A stretch of 64,000 nucleotides of DNA, from positions 1 through 64,000 of the forward strand of contig NZ_QQTO01000020.1 in the NCBI RefSeq assembly GCF_003351345.1, read 5' to 3'. The translations under genes were made by a program, and so were the position numbers. The notes below the pieces were generated by a model that did no database searches, had not been told where the DNA came from, and saw only the letters and a program-made list of their open reading frames with translations. Numbering within the stretch: the first letter of the stretch is position 1; each line of letters opens with the position of its first letter. Below, in pieces: positions 9,075-17,254 of this stretch. Origin of the DNA: Allobosea caraganae (GTDB lineage: Bacteria; Pseudomonadota; Alphaproteobacteria; Rhizobiales; Beijerinckiaceae).

Positions 9075-9099
9075 AAGGAGCCCACGAATGCCTTCGTGG
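9075..9099 (-). promoter_or_regulatory. Hairpin between SAM-II-like aptamer and leader ORF
   Basis: In the leader RNA the aptamer end is followed by CCACGAA-GGCA-TTCGTGG, a perfect seven-pair stem with a four-base loop at about 9082-9099. The GGAG of the leader ORF lies shortly beyond, inside a second small hairpin (TTCATCT-GGAG-ATGAA region) that would place the ribosome binding site in a loop. Alternative pairing could relay ligand state to leader translation; this is inference from the base pairing only. Confidence 0.4.
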
Positions 9100-9148
9100 T
9101 GCTTTTAGCGTTGGTGACGCGGCGCAAGCTGCTCCAGCAAATCCCGCG
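9098..9148 (-). ncRNA. SAM-II riboswitch (candidate), ssu operon leader
   Basis: Read on the minus strand the element contains, in order, the signature pieces of the SAM-II aptamer: CGCGG (5' side of P1), GATTTG, GCTTGC, CCGCG (3' side of P1, pairing perfectly with the 5' piece), then CGCTAAAA after a short linker. SAM-II riboswitches are widespread in Rhizobiales, where they sense S-adenosylmethionine and shut off sulfur-amino-acid genes. Here the element sits about 210 bases upstream of the first ssu-operon structural gene, which makes biological sense. The segment between P1 and CTAAAA is less A-rich than the consensus, so a related SAM-V-type or degenerate element is possible. Confidence 0.65.
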
Positions 9149-9357
9149 ATCGATGCGAATTGTTACGTTTCGATGCTGAAATCATCATCGGGAAAGCGCC
9201 ATCCGTCAACGGAATGAACTTTCAAATGCATGCGGCGGCGAAGGAGAAACCGCTCTGGATTGGGCACTCTGCGAGGAGAGCGGTTTTCTTTGGTGAGATT
9301 GGAGGCAGTTTGGTGGTTTGGTCGTTAGTCGCCTCCAATACGGCGTGCTTATCTCCA

Positions 9358-9474
9358 GCCCTCATCCCGAGGAGCGCTTGTAGAGCGCGTCTCGAAGGAT
9401 GCTCCAGGAGGTTCGGAAGCCCACTGGAGCATCCTTCGAGACGCGGGCTAGAGCCCGCTCCTCAGGATGAGGGC
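9358..9474. repeat. Long inverted repeat (intergenic palindrome)
   Basis: Arms of about 50 bases (9358-9407 and 9424-9474) are near-perfect reverse complements around a 16-base centre; differences are confined to the segment after GAGGAGCG. Outer ends are GCCCTCATCC and GGATGAGGGC; inner ends are GATGCTCCAG and CTGGAGCATC. It occupies the space between the ssu leader and the end of the IclR gene, and could act as a bidirectional transcription stop. The sequence type resembles dispersed palindromes common in Hyphomicrobiales. Confidence 0.85.
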
Positions 9475-9491
9475 TCATTTATCTGGCCGCT

Positions 9492-10310
9492 TTACCGCCC
9501 AGTGCTGCTCAGGCTGCGCGAGGGATAGCGCAGGGCGGTGTCGAACGGGTTGAGCTGGGCGCCGAGCGTCGCGGCCTCGGCCTGGAGCATGCGCGCGACA
9601 TTGGGCAGGCGCTCGTCGCGCAGCCGTTCGGCCAGCGTGCCGATGCTGAGCGCGGCGACGGCGCGGCCCTCCGCGTCGAAGACCGGCACGCCCAGCCCGG
9701 CCATGCCGGGGATCAGCCCGGTGTTGAGGTTGACCCAGCCCTGCTCGCGCGCCCGCTCGATCGCCATGCGCAGCCCGGCCTCGTCGAGAAAGCCGCGATC
9801 GAGCAGGCGCGGGACGTTGAAGCGGATCACCGCCTCGCGCTCCTGCTCCGGCAGGTTCGCGAGGATGGCAAGGCTGCCTTGCCCCAGGCCGAGCGGGACC
9901 TTGCCGCCGATGTCTCCGGTGAAGGAGCGGATCGGGAAGGGGCCCTCGATCCGATCTATGCAAACGGCGTCATAGCCATTGCGGACCAGCAGGAAGATGG
10001 TGTCGTTCAGCGTCGCCGAGAGCCGCAGCATCACCGGCCGGGCCAGATCGCGCAGGCCCCCGGTGAGGCCGGCCCGAGCCGCAAGCACGAAGAAGTCGAG
10101 CGCCAGCCGGTAGCGCTTGCCGCCCGCGACCTGCTCGGCAAAACCCTCGGCGATCAGGTCCTGAAGCGCGCGATGCGCCGTCGGCTGGCTGCAGCCGGCT
10201 GCCGCGGCAAGGTCCTTCAGCCGGATGCCGGCCGGGTCGCCCGCTGCAATCAGGCGGAGAAGGCCGAGCGCGCGGCGCAGGCTGGAGAGGGGCTGGGCTG
10301 AATCGTTCAT
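9492..10310 (-). CDS. IclR family transcriptional regulator
   Basis: 272 residues. N-terminal winged helix (about 8-70, with LSSLRRALGLLRLIAAGD and the recognition helix region CSQPTAHRALQDLI) and C-terminal IclR ligand-binding domain (about 80-255, with CIDRIEGPFPIRSF, GSLAILANLP and a GVPVFDAEGRAVAALSIG segment). It is divergent from the oxidase/transporter operon starting at 10485, and the shared region carries a duplicated operator-like dyad, so it very probably controls that operon and itself. Confidence 0.92.
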   Translation of the reverse strand: MNDSAQPLSSLRRALGLLRLIAAGDPAGIRLKDLAAAAGCSQPTAHRALQDLIAEGFAEQVAGGKRYRLALDFFVLAARAGLTGGLRDLARPVMLRLSATLNDTIFLLVRNGYDAVCIDRIEGPFPIRSFTGDIGGKVPLGLGQGSLAILANLPEQEREAVIRFNVPRLLDRGFLDEAGLRMAIERAREQGWVNLNTGLIPGMAGLGVPVFDAEGRAVAALSIGTLAERLRDERLPNVARMLQAEAATLGAQLNPFDTALRYPSRSLSSTGR

Positions 10311-10348
10311 TCGGCTACGGAAGTCGGTTGCGAGAGCTATCCGAATAA

Positions 10349-10397
10349 AATTCTACATAACGGAATTATGTCAATAAAAATTCTCTTCCATGGAATT
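10349..10397. promoter_or_regulatory. Duplicated operator, AATTC-N9-GAATT twice
   Basis: Two copies of the same inverted repeat, AATTC-N9-GAATT, at 10349-10367 and 10379-10397. Their centres are 30 bp apart, close to three helical turns, so both would face the same side of the DNA. They lie in an AT-rich island between the divergent IclR gene and the operon that starts at 10485. IclR proteins bind such GGAA/TTCC-type dyads as dimers or pairs of dimers. The link to the neighbouring IclR gene is inferred. Confidence 0.65.
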
Positions 10398-10484
10398 TGA
10401 AATTGACGAATTTTTATCCATGCCTCCTCGTTGAGCGATTGCAGATCGTCGCCCGCATGTGGGCGCGAGCCGTGCGGGGTGGTC

Positions 10485-11555
10485 ATGGGCTTCCTGACGC
10501 TGGAATCGCTGAGCAAGGTCTATGGCGAGCTCGCCGCCGTGCGGGACGTCGACCTCAGCGTCGCCAAGGGCGAGTTCGTCTCGCTGCTCGGCCCCTCCGG
10601 CTGCGGCAAGACCACGACGCTGCAAATGATCGCCGGTCTCGTCGAGCCCTCGAAGGGCAAGATCACGCTCGATGGCCGCGACATCACCCGCGTGACGCCG
10701 AACAATCGCGGTCTCGGCATCGTCTTCCAGAGCTATGCACTCTTCCCGCATATGACGGTCGCGCAGAACGTCGCCTTCGGCCTGGAAATGCGGAAGGTGC
10801 CGCGCGCCGAACGCGAGGAGCGGGTCAAGGCCATGCTCGGCCTCGTGCATCTCGGCCAGTTCGCCGAGCGCTATCCGCGCCAGCTCTCCGGCGGCCAGCG
10901 CCAGCGCGTCGCCATCGCGCGTGCGCTGGTGATCCAGCCGCCGGTGCTGCTGCTCGACGAGCCGCTCTCCAACCTCGACGCCAAGCTGCGCGAGGAGATG
11001 CAGTTCGAGCTGCGCCGCATCCAGCAGCGCGTCGGCACCACCACGATCATGGTGACGCATGACCAGGCCGAAGCGCTCTCGATCAGCGACCGCGTCGTCG
11101 TGATGGAGCAGGGGCGGATGACACAGATCGATGCGCCGTACCGGCTCTACGAACGTCCGGCGACGGCCTTCATCTCCTCCTTCGTCGGCAAGATGAACCG
11201 GCTCGACGGCGTCTGGCGCCGTCACGGTGCCTCCGGTCATGCCGAGATCGCGGGCATGAAACTGCCGAGCGAAGCCGTCGATCTGGCTGATGGCTACGCG
11301 GTCGCGCTCTCGATCCGGCCGGAGAAGCTGCTGCTCAAGCCGGCCGGGCAGGGAAGGCTCGACGGCAAGATCGTCAACCGCTTCTTCCTCGGCAGCTACT
11401 GGCTGTTCAACGTCGAGACCGCGATCGGCCTGATCTCGGTCTCGGTGCCCAACGACGGCGAGGAGCCGGCGAGCGAGGGCGATACCGTCGCGCTCGACTG
11501 GACGCCCGCCAGCCTGCGGGTTGAGGCACTCAGCGCACAGGGAGCGGCGGCATGA
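10485..11555 (+). CDS. PotA-type ABC transporter ATP-binding protein
   Basis: 356 residues from the ATG at 10485; the frame is open for 18 more codons upstream but homology begins with FLTLESLSKVYG. Walker A GPSGCGKTT, Q-loop FQSYALFPHMT, signature [15 protein letters not shown], Walker B VLLLDEPLSNLDA and TTTIMVTHDQAEA are intact, followed by a C-terminal TOBE domain (from about 270, YAVALSIRPEKLLL). This is the spermidine/putrescine (PotA) or iron (FbpC) type. First gene of the operon; its stop overlaps the next start (ATGA). Confidence 0.93.
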   Translation: MGFLTLESLSKVYGELAAVRDVDLSVAKGEFVSLLGPSGCGKTTTLQMIAGLVEPSKGKITLDGRDITRVTPNNRGLGIVFQSYALFPHMTVAQNVAFGLEMRKVPRAEREERVKAMLGLVHLGQFAERYPRQLSGGQRQRVAIARALVIQPPVLLLDEPLSNLDAKLREEMQFELRRIQQRVGTTTIMVTHDQAEALSISDRVVVMEQGRMTQIDAPYRLYERPATAFISSFVGKMNRLDGVWRRHGASGHAEIAGMKLPSEAVDLADGYAVALSIRPEKLLLKPAGQGRLDGKIVNRFFLGSYWLFNVETAIGLISVSVPNDGEEPASEGDTVALDWTPASLRVEALSAQGAAA

Positions 11556-12409
11556 GCCGGGCGCGCCCGGCACTGACGCCCTGGCTGCTGGTTTCGCCGG
11601 GGGCGCTGCTCTTCCTCGGATTGATCGTCCTGCCCTTGGTGCTGACGTTCATCCTGTCCTTCCACGTCTACGACCACACCACCGGCATCAAGAACGAGTT
11701 CACGCTGGCGCATTACGCCGCGGTGGTCTCGGACGATTACTACCTCGGCATCTTCTGGCGCACGCTGCGCCTGGCGGCGCTGACCACGCTGATTTGCGCA
11801 GCTGTCGGCCTGCCCGAGGCCTATGTGCTGTCGCGGATGCGCGATCCCTGGCGCTCGGTCTTCCTGCTGGTGATTATCGGGCCGCTCCTGGTGTCGGTCG
11901 TGGTGCGCGCCTTCGGCTGGAGCATGCTGCTGGGTTCGACCGGACTGGTGAACCAGCTGCTGCAGGCGCTCGGCTTCGGCACGGCCAAACTGCTCTATAC
12001 CGAGAGCGCCATCGTGATCGCGCTCGTCCACGTCATGCTGCCCTTCATGGTGATCCCGATCTGGACCTCGCTGCAGAAGCTCGACCCGATGGTCGAGGCC
12101 GCGGCCTGGAGCCTGGGCGCCTCGCGCTTCACGGCGTTGCGCCGGGTGGTGATGCCGCAGGTCTCGCTCGGCATGCTCTCGGGCAGCCTGATCGTCTTCG
12201 GCCTCTCGGCCAGCGCCTTCGCCATCCCTGGCCTGCTCGGCGGCCGCCGGCTCAAGATGGCGGCGACGCTGGTCTATGACGAGTACATGCACGAGCTGAA
12301 TTGGCCGCTCGGCGCCGCGATTGCGATCATGGTGCTCCTCGCGAACCTGATCATCATGCTCGCCTATAACCGCATGGTCGAAGCGCGCGCCCGCCGGACC
12401 CTGGGGTGA
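11552..12409 (+). CDS. ABC transporter permease, PotB type
   Basis: 285-residue inner-membrane protein with about six membrane segments. N-terminal TPWLLVSPGALLFLGLIVLPLVLTFILSF and the EAA loop (EAAAWSLGASRFTALRRVVMPQ) match the PotB/PotH permeases of the spermidine/putrescine class. It pairs with the PotC-type permease that follows immediately. Starts at the ATGA overlap with the ATPase gene. Confidence 0.92.
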   Translation: MSRARPALTPWLLVSPGALLFLGLIVLPLVLTFILSFHVYDHTTGIKNEFTLAHYAAVVSDDYYLGIFWRTLRLAALTTLICAAVGLPEAYVLSRMRDPWRSVFLLVIIGPLLVSVVVRAFGWSMLLGSTGLVNQLLQALGFGTAKLLYTESAIVIALVHVMLPFMVIPIWTSLQKLDPMVEAAAWSLGASRFTALRRVVMPQVSLGMLSGSLIVFGLSASAFAIPGLLGGRRLKMAATLVYDEYMHELNWPLGAAIAIMVLLANLIIMLAYNRMVEARARRTLG

Positions 12410-12414
12410 GCGCC

Positions 12415-13209
12415 ATGCAGAAGAACGGTCCCGTCGCGCTCGCCTTCCACACGCTCGTCGTCATCTTCATGCTGGCGCCGCTCGCGGTGATCTGCCTCGT
12501 CGCCTTCACGCCCGAGAACACGCTGTCGATCCCGACCACAAGCTTCTCGCTGCGCTGGTTCCAGGCGATCTTCGTCCACCCCGACTTCGTCGATTCCTTC
12601 GTCAACAGCCTGTGGCTGGCGACGCTGGCCGCGTCGATCGCGGTCGCGCTCGCCGTGCCGGCCGCGCTCGCCATCGACCGCTACGACTTCCCCGGCCGCG
12701 ACGCGCTGAACGCGCTCTTCCTGTCGCCGCTGATCATCCCGCACCTCGTGCTCGGCGTCGCCTTCCTGCGCCTGTTCGCGCTGATCGGCGCGACCGGCAG
12801 CTTCGCCTGGCTGGTGGCGAGCCATGTCATCGTGATCACGCCCTATGTGCTGAGACTCGTGATGGCGGCCTTCACCGGGCTCGACCGCAGCGCCGAGCAG
12901 GCGGCGATGACGCTCGGCGCCTCGCATTGGACGGTATTCCGGCGGGTGACCGCGCCGATGATCCTGCCCGGCATCACCGGCGGCTGGCTGCTCGCCTTCA
13001 TCAACAGCTTTGACGAGCTGACCATGTCGATCTTCGTGACCTCGCCGCAGACCGTGACCCTGCCGGTGCGGATGTACATGTACGCGACTGAGTCCATCGA
13101 CCCGATGATGGCCGCCGTCTCGGCGCTGATGATCGCGCTGACCGCCGGCGCCATGCTGGTGCTCGACCGCGCCTTCGGCCTCGACAAGATTTTGGTCGGC
13201 CAGAAGTGA
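12415..13209 (+). CDS. ABC transporter permease, PotC type
   Basis: 264 residues from the ATG at 12415, which has GGGGTGAG five bases upstream; a GTG at 12406 overlapping the previous stop is the alternative. Six membrane segments. SFSLRWFQAIF, an EAA loop (EQAAMTLGASHWTVFRRVTAPMILPG) and FINSFDELTMSIFVTSP are typical of PotC/PotI. It forms the heterodimeric channel with the preceding permease. Confidence 0.92.
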   Translation: MQKNGPVALAFHTLVVIFMLAPLAVICLVAFTPENTLSIPTTSFSLRWFQAIFVHPDFVDSFVNSLWLATLAASIAVALAVPAALAIDRYDFPGRDALNALFLSPLIIPHLVLGVAFLRLFALIGATGSFAWLVASHVIVITPYVLRLVMAAFTGLDRSAEQAAMTLGASHWTVFRRVTAPMILPGITGGWLLAFINSFDELTMSIFVTSPQTVTLPVRMYMYATESIDPMMAAVSALMIALTAGAMLVLDRAFGLDKILVGQK

Positions 13210-13220
13210 GGCACTGACCC

Positions 13221-13511
13221 ATGCCGCTGCTTCACCGCATCGCCCGCAAGGACCATCCCGCCATCGCCTTCACGCTCGATGGCGCGGCTTGCGAGGGCAG
13301 GGAGGGCGACACCCTACTGACCGCGATCCTGAGCCAAGCCGAGATACTGCGCTTCAGCGAGTTCTCGGCCAGCCCGCGCGCCGGCTTCTGCCAGATGGGC
13401 GCCTGCCAGGATTGCTGGGTGGTGCTGGAGGGCGGCGAGCGCCTGCGTGCCTGCTCGACCGTGCTCGTCGCCGGCATGCGCATCGTCACGGCCAAGGCGA
13501 GGGCGGCATGA
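13221..13511 (+). CDS. (2Fe-2S)-binding small subunit of opine-oxidase/HcnA-like dehydrogenase
   Basis: 96 residues. Four cysteines at 57, 62, 65 and 78 give the plant-type ferredoxin pattern C-x4-C-x2-C-x12-C (GFCQMGACQDCWV, then RACS). Proteins of this size and layout are the small subunits of octopine/nopaline oxidases, hydrogen cyanide synthase (HcnA) and related heterotrimeric amine dehydrogenases. The two following genes encode the matching partners. Its stop overlaps the next ATG. Confidence 0.88.
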   Translation: MPLLHRIARKDHPAIAFTLDGAACEGREGDTLLTAILSQAEILRFSEFSASPRAGFCQMGACQDCWVVLEGGERLRACSTVLVAGMRIVTAKARAA

Positions 13512-14896
13512 GCGCGCGCCCGCAACCGCTGATCGTCGGCGCCGGCCCGGCCGGCATCCGCGCTGCGCAGGCGCTCGCCGAGGTGGGCTTGCGCCCGCTC
13601 GTCGTCGACGAGGCCCCTAGCTGCGGCGGCCAGATCTATCGCCAGCGCCTCGTGCCGGACGAGCGCAGCAGCGTGGCGCTCTATGGCTCGGAAGCGGCCA
13701 AGGCCGAGGGGCTGCACCGCGATTTCGCTGCCCTCACCGATCGCATCGACTACTGGCCACAGGCGTTGCTCTGGAGCCTGCGCGAGGGCAAAGCCGATAT
13801 CGCCGTCGGCGGTGCGAGCCGGCAGGTCGCCTATGACGGGCTGATTCTCGCCACCGGCGCGACCGACCGGACCTTGCCGATCCCCGGCTGGACCTTGCCG
13901 GGCGTCTTCACGCTCGGTGGCACGCAGATCGCGCTCAAGGCGCAGGGCTGCGCCATCGGCGCGAAGGTGGTGTTCATCGGCTCCGGGCCGCTGCTCTATC
14001 TCGTCGCCTGGCAGTACATGAAGGCTGGCGTCTCTGTTGCGGCAGTGCTCGATACCGCGCCATTTTCGGCCAAGCTCAACCTGCTGCGCGGCCTGGTGCT
14101 GGAACCAGCTGTCGTCCTGCGCGGCATGCGGATGACGGCGGAGCTCAAGCTCAAGGGCGTCGCGCTGCGTTATGGCGTCAGCGATGTCCGCATCGAGGGC
14201 GGGGAGCGGGTCGAGGGCATCGCCTGGCGCGAGGGCGGCGGCGAGATGCACCTCGCCTGCGACGGCGCCGGCTACGGGCTGGCGCTGCGCTCCGAGACGC
14301 AACTCGCCGATCTCGCCGGCTGCCGCTTCCGCTTCGATCAACGCGACCGCGCCTGGTTGCCGGAGCGGGATGCCGCGGGGCGCAGCAGCGCGGATGGCGT
14401 TTACCTCGCCGGCGATGGCGCGAGCATTGCCGGTGCCGATGCGGCGGAACTGTCTGGCGAGCGCGCCGCGCTGGCGCTCCTGGAGGATCGCGGCCTGCCG
14501 CATCGGCCGGAGCGAGCGGCGGCCATCGAGCACTCGCTCGCCCGCGTCAGCCGCTTTCGCGATGTGCTGGAGGCTGCCTTTCCGTTCCCGGCGCATTGGG
14601 CGAAGGATATTGCCGACGAGACGCTGGTCTGCCGGTGCGAGGAGGTCAGCGCCGGCGAGTTGCGTCGCGCCGCCGCCGATTTCTCGCTCAGCGAGGTCAA
14701 CCGGCTCAAGGCTGTCAGCCGCGTCGGCATGGGCCGCTGCCAGGGCCGGATGTGCGGCGCCGCCGCGGCCGAATTGCTGGCGGCCGAGACCGGGCGCGCC
14801 ATCGATGCGGTCGGCCGGCTGCGCAGCCAGGCGCCGATCAAGCCGATCCCGCTGACGCTCGCGCTTGGCGAAATAGCGCGCGAGGCGGCGGAATGA
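13508..14896 (+). CDS. FAD-dependent oxidoreductase, HcnB/opine-oxidase A-like subunit
   Basis: 462 residues. N-terminal FAD-binding Rossmann motif PLIVGAGPAGIRAAQALAE, VVDEAPSCGGQIYRQ, and the ILATGATDRTLPIPGW segment with a second nucleotide-binding GSGPLLYLVAWQY, as in pyridine nucleotide-disulfide reductases. The C-terminal part carries a BFD-like [2Fe-2S] cluster site (CRCEE, then GRCQGRMCG), the hallmark of the HcnB/OoxA/NoxA group. It transfers electrons from the amine-oxidising subunit. The enzyme probably is membrane-associated and feeds the respiratory chain, by analogy. Confidence 0.88.
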   Translation: MSARPQPLIVGAGPAGIRAAQALAEVGLRPLVVDEAPSCGGQIYRQRLVPDERSSVALYGSEAAKAEGLHRDFAALTDRIDYWPQALLWSLREGKADIAVGGASRQVAYDGLILATGATDRTLPIPGWTLPGVFTLGGTQIALKAQGCAIGAKVVFIGSGPLLYLVAWQYMKAGVSVAAVLDTAPFSAKLNLLRGLVLEPAVVLRGMRMTAELKLKGVALRYGVSDVRIEGGERVEGIAWREGGGEMHLACDGAGYGLALRSETQLADLAGCRFRFDQRDRAWLPERDAAGRSSADGVYLAGDGASIAGADAAELSGERAALALLEDRGLPHRPERAAAIEHSLARVSRFRDVLEAAFPFPAHWAKDIADETLVCRCEEVSAGELRRAAADFSLSEVNRLKAVSRVGMGRCQGRMCGAAAAELLAAETGRAIDAVGRLRSQAPIKPIPLTLALGEIAREAAE

Positions 14897-16086
14897 GCCG
14901 GCATCTCGATATCGACGTCGCGATCATCGGCGGCGGGTTGGTCGGCAGTTCGGCCGCGCTGGCGCTTCGCGGCATGGGCTTTTCCGTCGCCCTGCTCGAC
15001 AAGGGCTATTGCGGTGCGCAAGCCAGCGGCGTGAACTATGGCGGCGTGCGCCGGCAGGGTCGGCCGGTGGAGCAATTGCCGCTGTCGCAACGGGCCCATG
15101 CCGTTTGGCCGCGGCTGAAGGCGCAGATCGGCATCGATGGTGAGTTCCTGCGCTCCGGCCATCTCAAGCTGGCCCGCAGCGAGGCCGACATGGCCACGCT
15201 CGAAGCCTACAAGCGGAGCGTCGAGGGTCATGGGCTCGATCTCGAGTTGATCGGCCATAACGGGTTGCGCGAGCGCTTTGGCTGGATCGGCGGCGATATC
15301 CTCGGCGCTTCCTTCTGTGCGGGCGACGGCCACGCCAACCCGCGCCTGGTCTCGACGGGATTTGCCGCCGCCGCGCGCCGGGCCGGCGTGCATGTGCTGG
15401 AAAGCACGCCGGTTCAAGGCGTTACGCGAAATGGCTCGGGCTTCGCGCTAGAGGCGGGCGACGGTCTTTCGTTGAAGGCGCGCTACGTCATCAACAGTGC
15501 CGGCGCCTGGGCCGGAGCCTTCGCCGAAGCCTTCGGCGAGGCGGCGCCGATCTCGCGCATCTATCCCTCGATGGTGGTGACCGAGCCGCTCGACCCGGTC
15601 ATCTCAGTCAATATCGGCATGGAGGGCGGCGGCATCTATGCCCGCCAGGTCGAGCGCGGCAATTGCGTCGTCGGCGGCGAGCGCGGCCTGCCGCTGGACG
15701 ATCCCGATTTCTCGCGGCCGCGCGGCGACGGCGCACTCGCGATCATGAACCACGCGGCTGAGCTGTTTCCCGGTCTGCGTCACGCCCATGCCATCCGCTT
15801 CTGGACCGGCACCGAAGCCGCGACGCCGGACAAGAACCCGGTCATCGGCCCGAGCCTGACCACGCCCGGCCTGTTCCACGCCTTCGGCTTCACCGGCGCC
15901 GGCTTCCAGATCGCGCCCGGCGTCGGCGAGGTGCTGGCCGAGCTCGTCCGCGATGGCGCGACCTCGACGCCGATCGAGGCCTTCTCGATCGGCCGCTTCG
16001 GCAATCCGACTTCCGCCCGCACTCACCCAGGCTCGGGTGCGGGGCAAAATTCAGAGCCGCAACAAGCAGGGGAGTTCAACTCATGA
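14893..16086 (+). CDS. FAD-dependent amine oxidoreductase, HcnC/opine-oxidase B-like (DAO family)
   Basis: 397 residues of the D-amino-acid oxidase/glycine oxidase fold (PF01266): DVAIIGGGLVGSSAALALRGMGFSVALLDKG at the N-terminus, NYGGVRRQGR, INSAGAWAGAFAEAFGE and the C-terminal GLFHAFGFTGAGFQIAPGVGEVLAEL. It would be the catalytic, substrate-oxidising subunit of a three-part dehydrogenase together with the two preceding proteins. The exact substrate (an opine, glycine, or another secondary amine) cannot be deduced. Its stop overlaps the start of the binding-protein gene (ATGA). Confidence 0.88.
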   Translation: MSRHLDIDVAIIGGGLVGSSAALALRGMGFSVALLDKGYCGAQASGVNYGGVRRQGRPVEQLPLSQRAHAVWPRLKAQIGIDGEFLRSGHLKLARSEADMATLEAYKRSVEGHGLDLELIGHNGLRERFGWIGGDILGASFCAGDGHANPRLVSTGFAAAARRAGVHVLESTPVQGVTRNGSGFALEAGDGLSLKARYVINSAGAWAGAFAEAFGEAAPISRIYPSMVVTEPLDPVISVNIGMEGGGIYARQVERGNCVVGGERGLPLDDPDFSRPRGDGALAIMNHAAELFPGLRHAHAIRFWTGTEAATPDKNPVIGPSLTTPGLFHAFGFTGAGFQIAPGVGEVLAELVRDGATSTPIEAFSIGRFGNPTSARTHPGSGAGQNSEPQQAGEFNS

Positions 16087-17135
16087 TCAACCGTCGAACC
16101 GCTTTGGCGACCACCGTCGCTGCCTTCGCGCTGGCCGCCGCCGGCACGGCGAGCGCCCAGACCAAGACGCTCTATGTCGGCATGAACGGCGGCAATTTCG
16201 AGAAGACCTTCACGCAAGCCGTCTTCCCGGATTTCGAGAAGGCCAACAACGTCAAACTCGTGGTCGTGCCCGGCACCTCCTCGGACATCCTGGCCAAGGC
16301 GACCGCGGCCAAGGACAAGCCGCAGATGCACGTGATGTTCCTCGATGACGGCGTCATGGTCCGCGCCATCGGCGCCGGCCTGTGCGAGAAGCTCAAGGCC
16401 GGTCCGGAGCTCGGCGAACTCGCTAACGGGACCCGCATGAAGGACGACATGGCCGTTGGCATCGACCTCGGCATGACCGGGCTCGGCTATAACAAGAAGC
16501 TGTTCGACGAGAAGGGCTGGGCCGCGCCGACCTCGTGGATGGATCTGGCCGATCCGAAGTTCAAGGACAAGGTCGTGTTCCAGTCGGCCTCGGCCTCCTC
16601 CTTCGGCCTGCACGCCTTCCTGATGTTCAACCGCATCCAAGGCGGCACGGAAGCCAATGTCGAGCCGGGCTTCAGCAAGTTCCGTGACACGATCGGCAAG
16701 AACGTCATCGAGTTCATCCCGAGCTCGGCCAAGATCTCCGAGATGGCCCAGACCGGCGAGGCGGCGATCTTCCCGCTGACCCCGACCGCGATCGCGACCT
16801 TGAAGGAGAAGGGCATCGGCGTCGAATACGCCCAGCCGAAGGAGGGATCGGTCGTGCTGATGGTGGCGCAATGCGTCATCGCCAACAACTCGGAGCCGGA
16901 GCTGTCGCAGAAGCTCGCCGCCTACCTGCTCTCGGCCGATGCCCAGTCGAAGGCGCTCGCCGCCGGCAACGTCGTGCCCTCGAACACCAAGGCCAAGGCC
17001 TCGACGCCCGAGGCCGAGAAGAAGCTCGAGGCCTTCCACGGCTTCATGAAGACCGCGGTGACGCTGGACTGGGACGCGATCAACGCCAAGCGGCCGGAAT
17101 GGAACAGCCGCTGGAACAAGATGATCGAGCGCTGA
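16083..17135 (+). CDS. ABC transporter substrate-binding protein, PotD/AfuA type
   Basis: 350 residues with a clear signal peptide ending ASA-Q (NRRTALATTVAAFALAAAGTASAQ). Bacterial extracellular solute-binding family (PF13416), with TLYVGMNGGNFEKTF and VVVPGTSSDILAKATAAKDKPQMHVMFLDDG resembling PotD/iron-type binding proteins. It closes the operon and presumably supplies the amine or opine that the flavoenzyme oxidises after import. A hairpin repeat follows its stop. Confidence 0.92.
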   Translation: MINRRTALATTVAAFALAAAGTASAQTKTLYVGMNGGNFEKTFTQAVFPDFEKANNVKLVVVPGTSSDILAKATAAKDKPQMHVMFLDDGVMVRAIGAGLCEKLKAGPELGELANGTRMKDDMAVGIDLGMTGLGYNKKLFDEKGWAAPTSWMDLADPKFKDKVVFQSASASSFGLHAFLMFNRIQGGTEANVEPGFSKFRDTIGKNVIEFIPSSAKISEMAQTGEAAIFPLTPTAIATLKEKGIGVEYAQPKEGSVVLMVAQCVIANNSEPELSQKLAAYLLSADAQSKALAAGNVVPSNTKAKASTPEAEKKLEAFHGFMKTAVTLDWDAINAKRPEWNSRWNKMIER

Positions 17136-17148
17136 GCGGGCGTTCATC

Positions 17149-17234
17149 GTCATTGCGAGCGTAGCGAAGCAATCCAGGGGCCGCCAAGCGCCCAGTCCTC
17201 CTGGATTGCTTCGTCGCTGCGCTCCTCGCAATGA
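17149..17234. repeat. Inverted repeat, GTCATTGCGAG family (copy 1)
   Basis: Imperfect palindrome with arms starting GTCATTGCGAGCG and ending CTCGCAATGAC, and inner halves AAGCAATCCAGG and CCTGGATTGCTT. A second copy is at 46890-46975. It lies between the convergent ABC binding-protein gene and cueR, and could fold into a long hairpin that stops transcription from both sides. Confidence 0.85.
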
Positions 17235-17254
17235 CGTTGAGCTGCTGGCCCGCC

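Noticed and set aside
9160..9528. Plus-strand 122-codon frame
   Set aside because: Runs through the 9358-9474 inverted repeat and the end of the IclR gene; translation is not protein-like.
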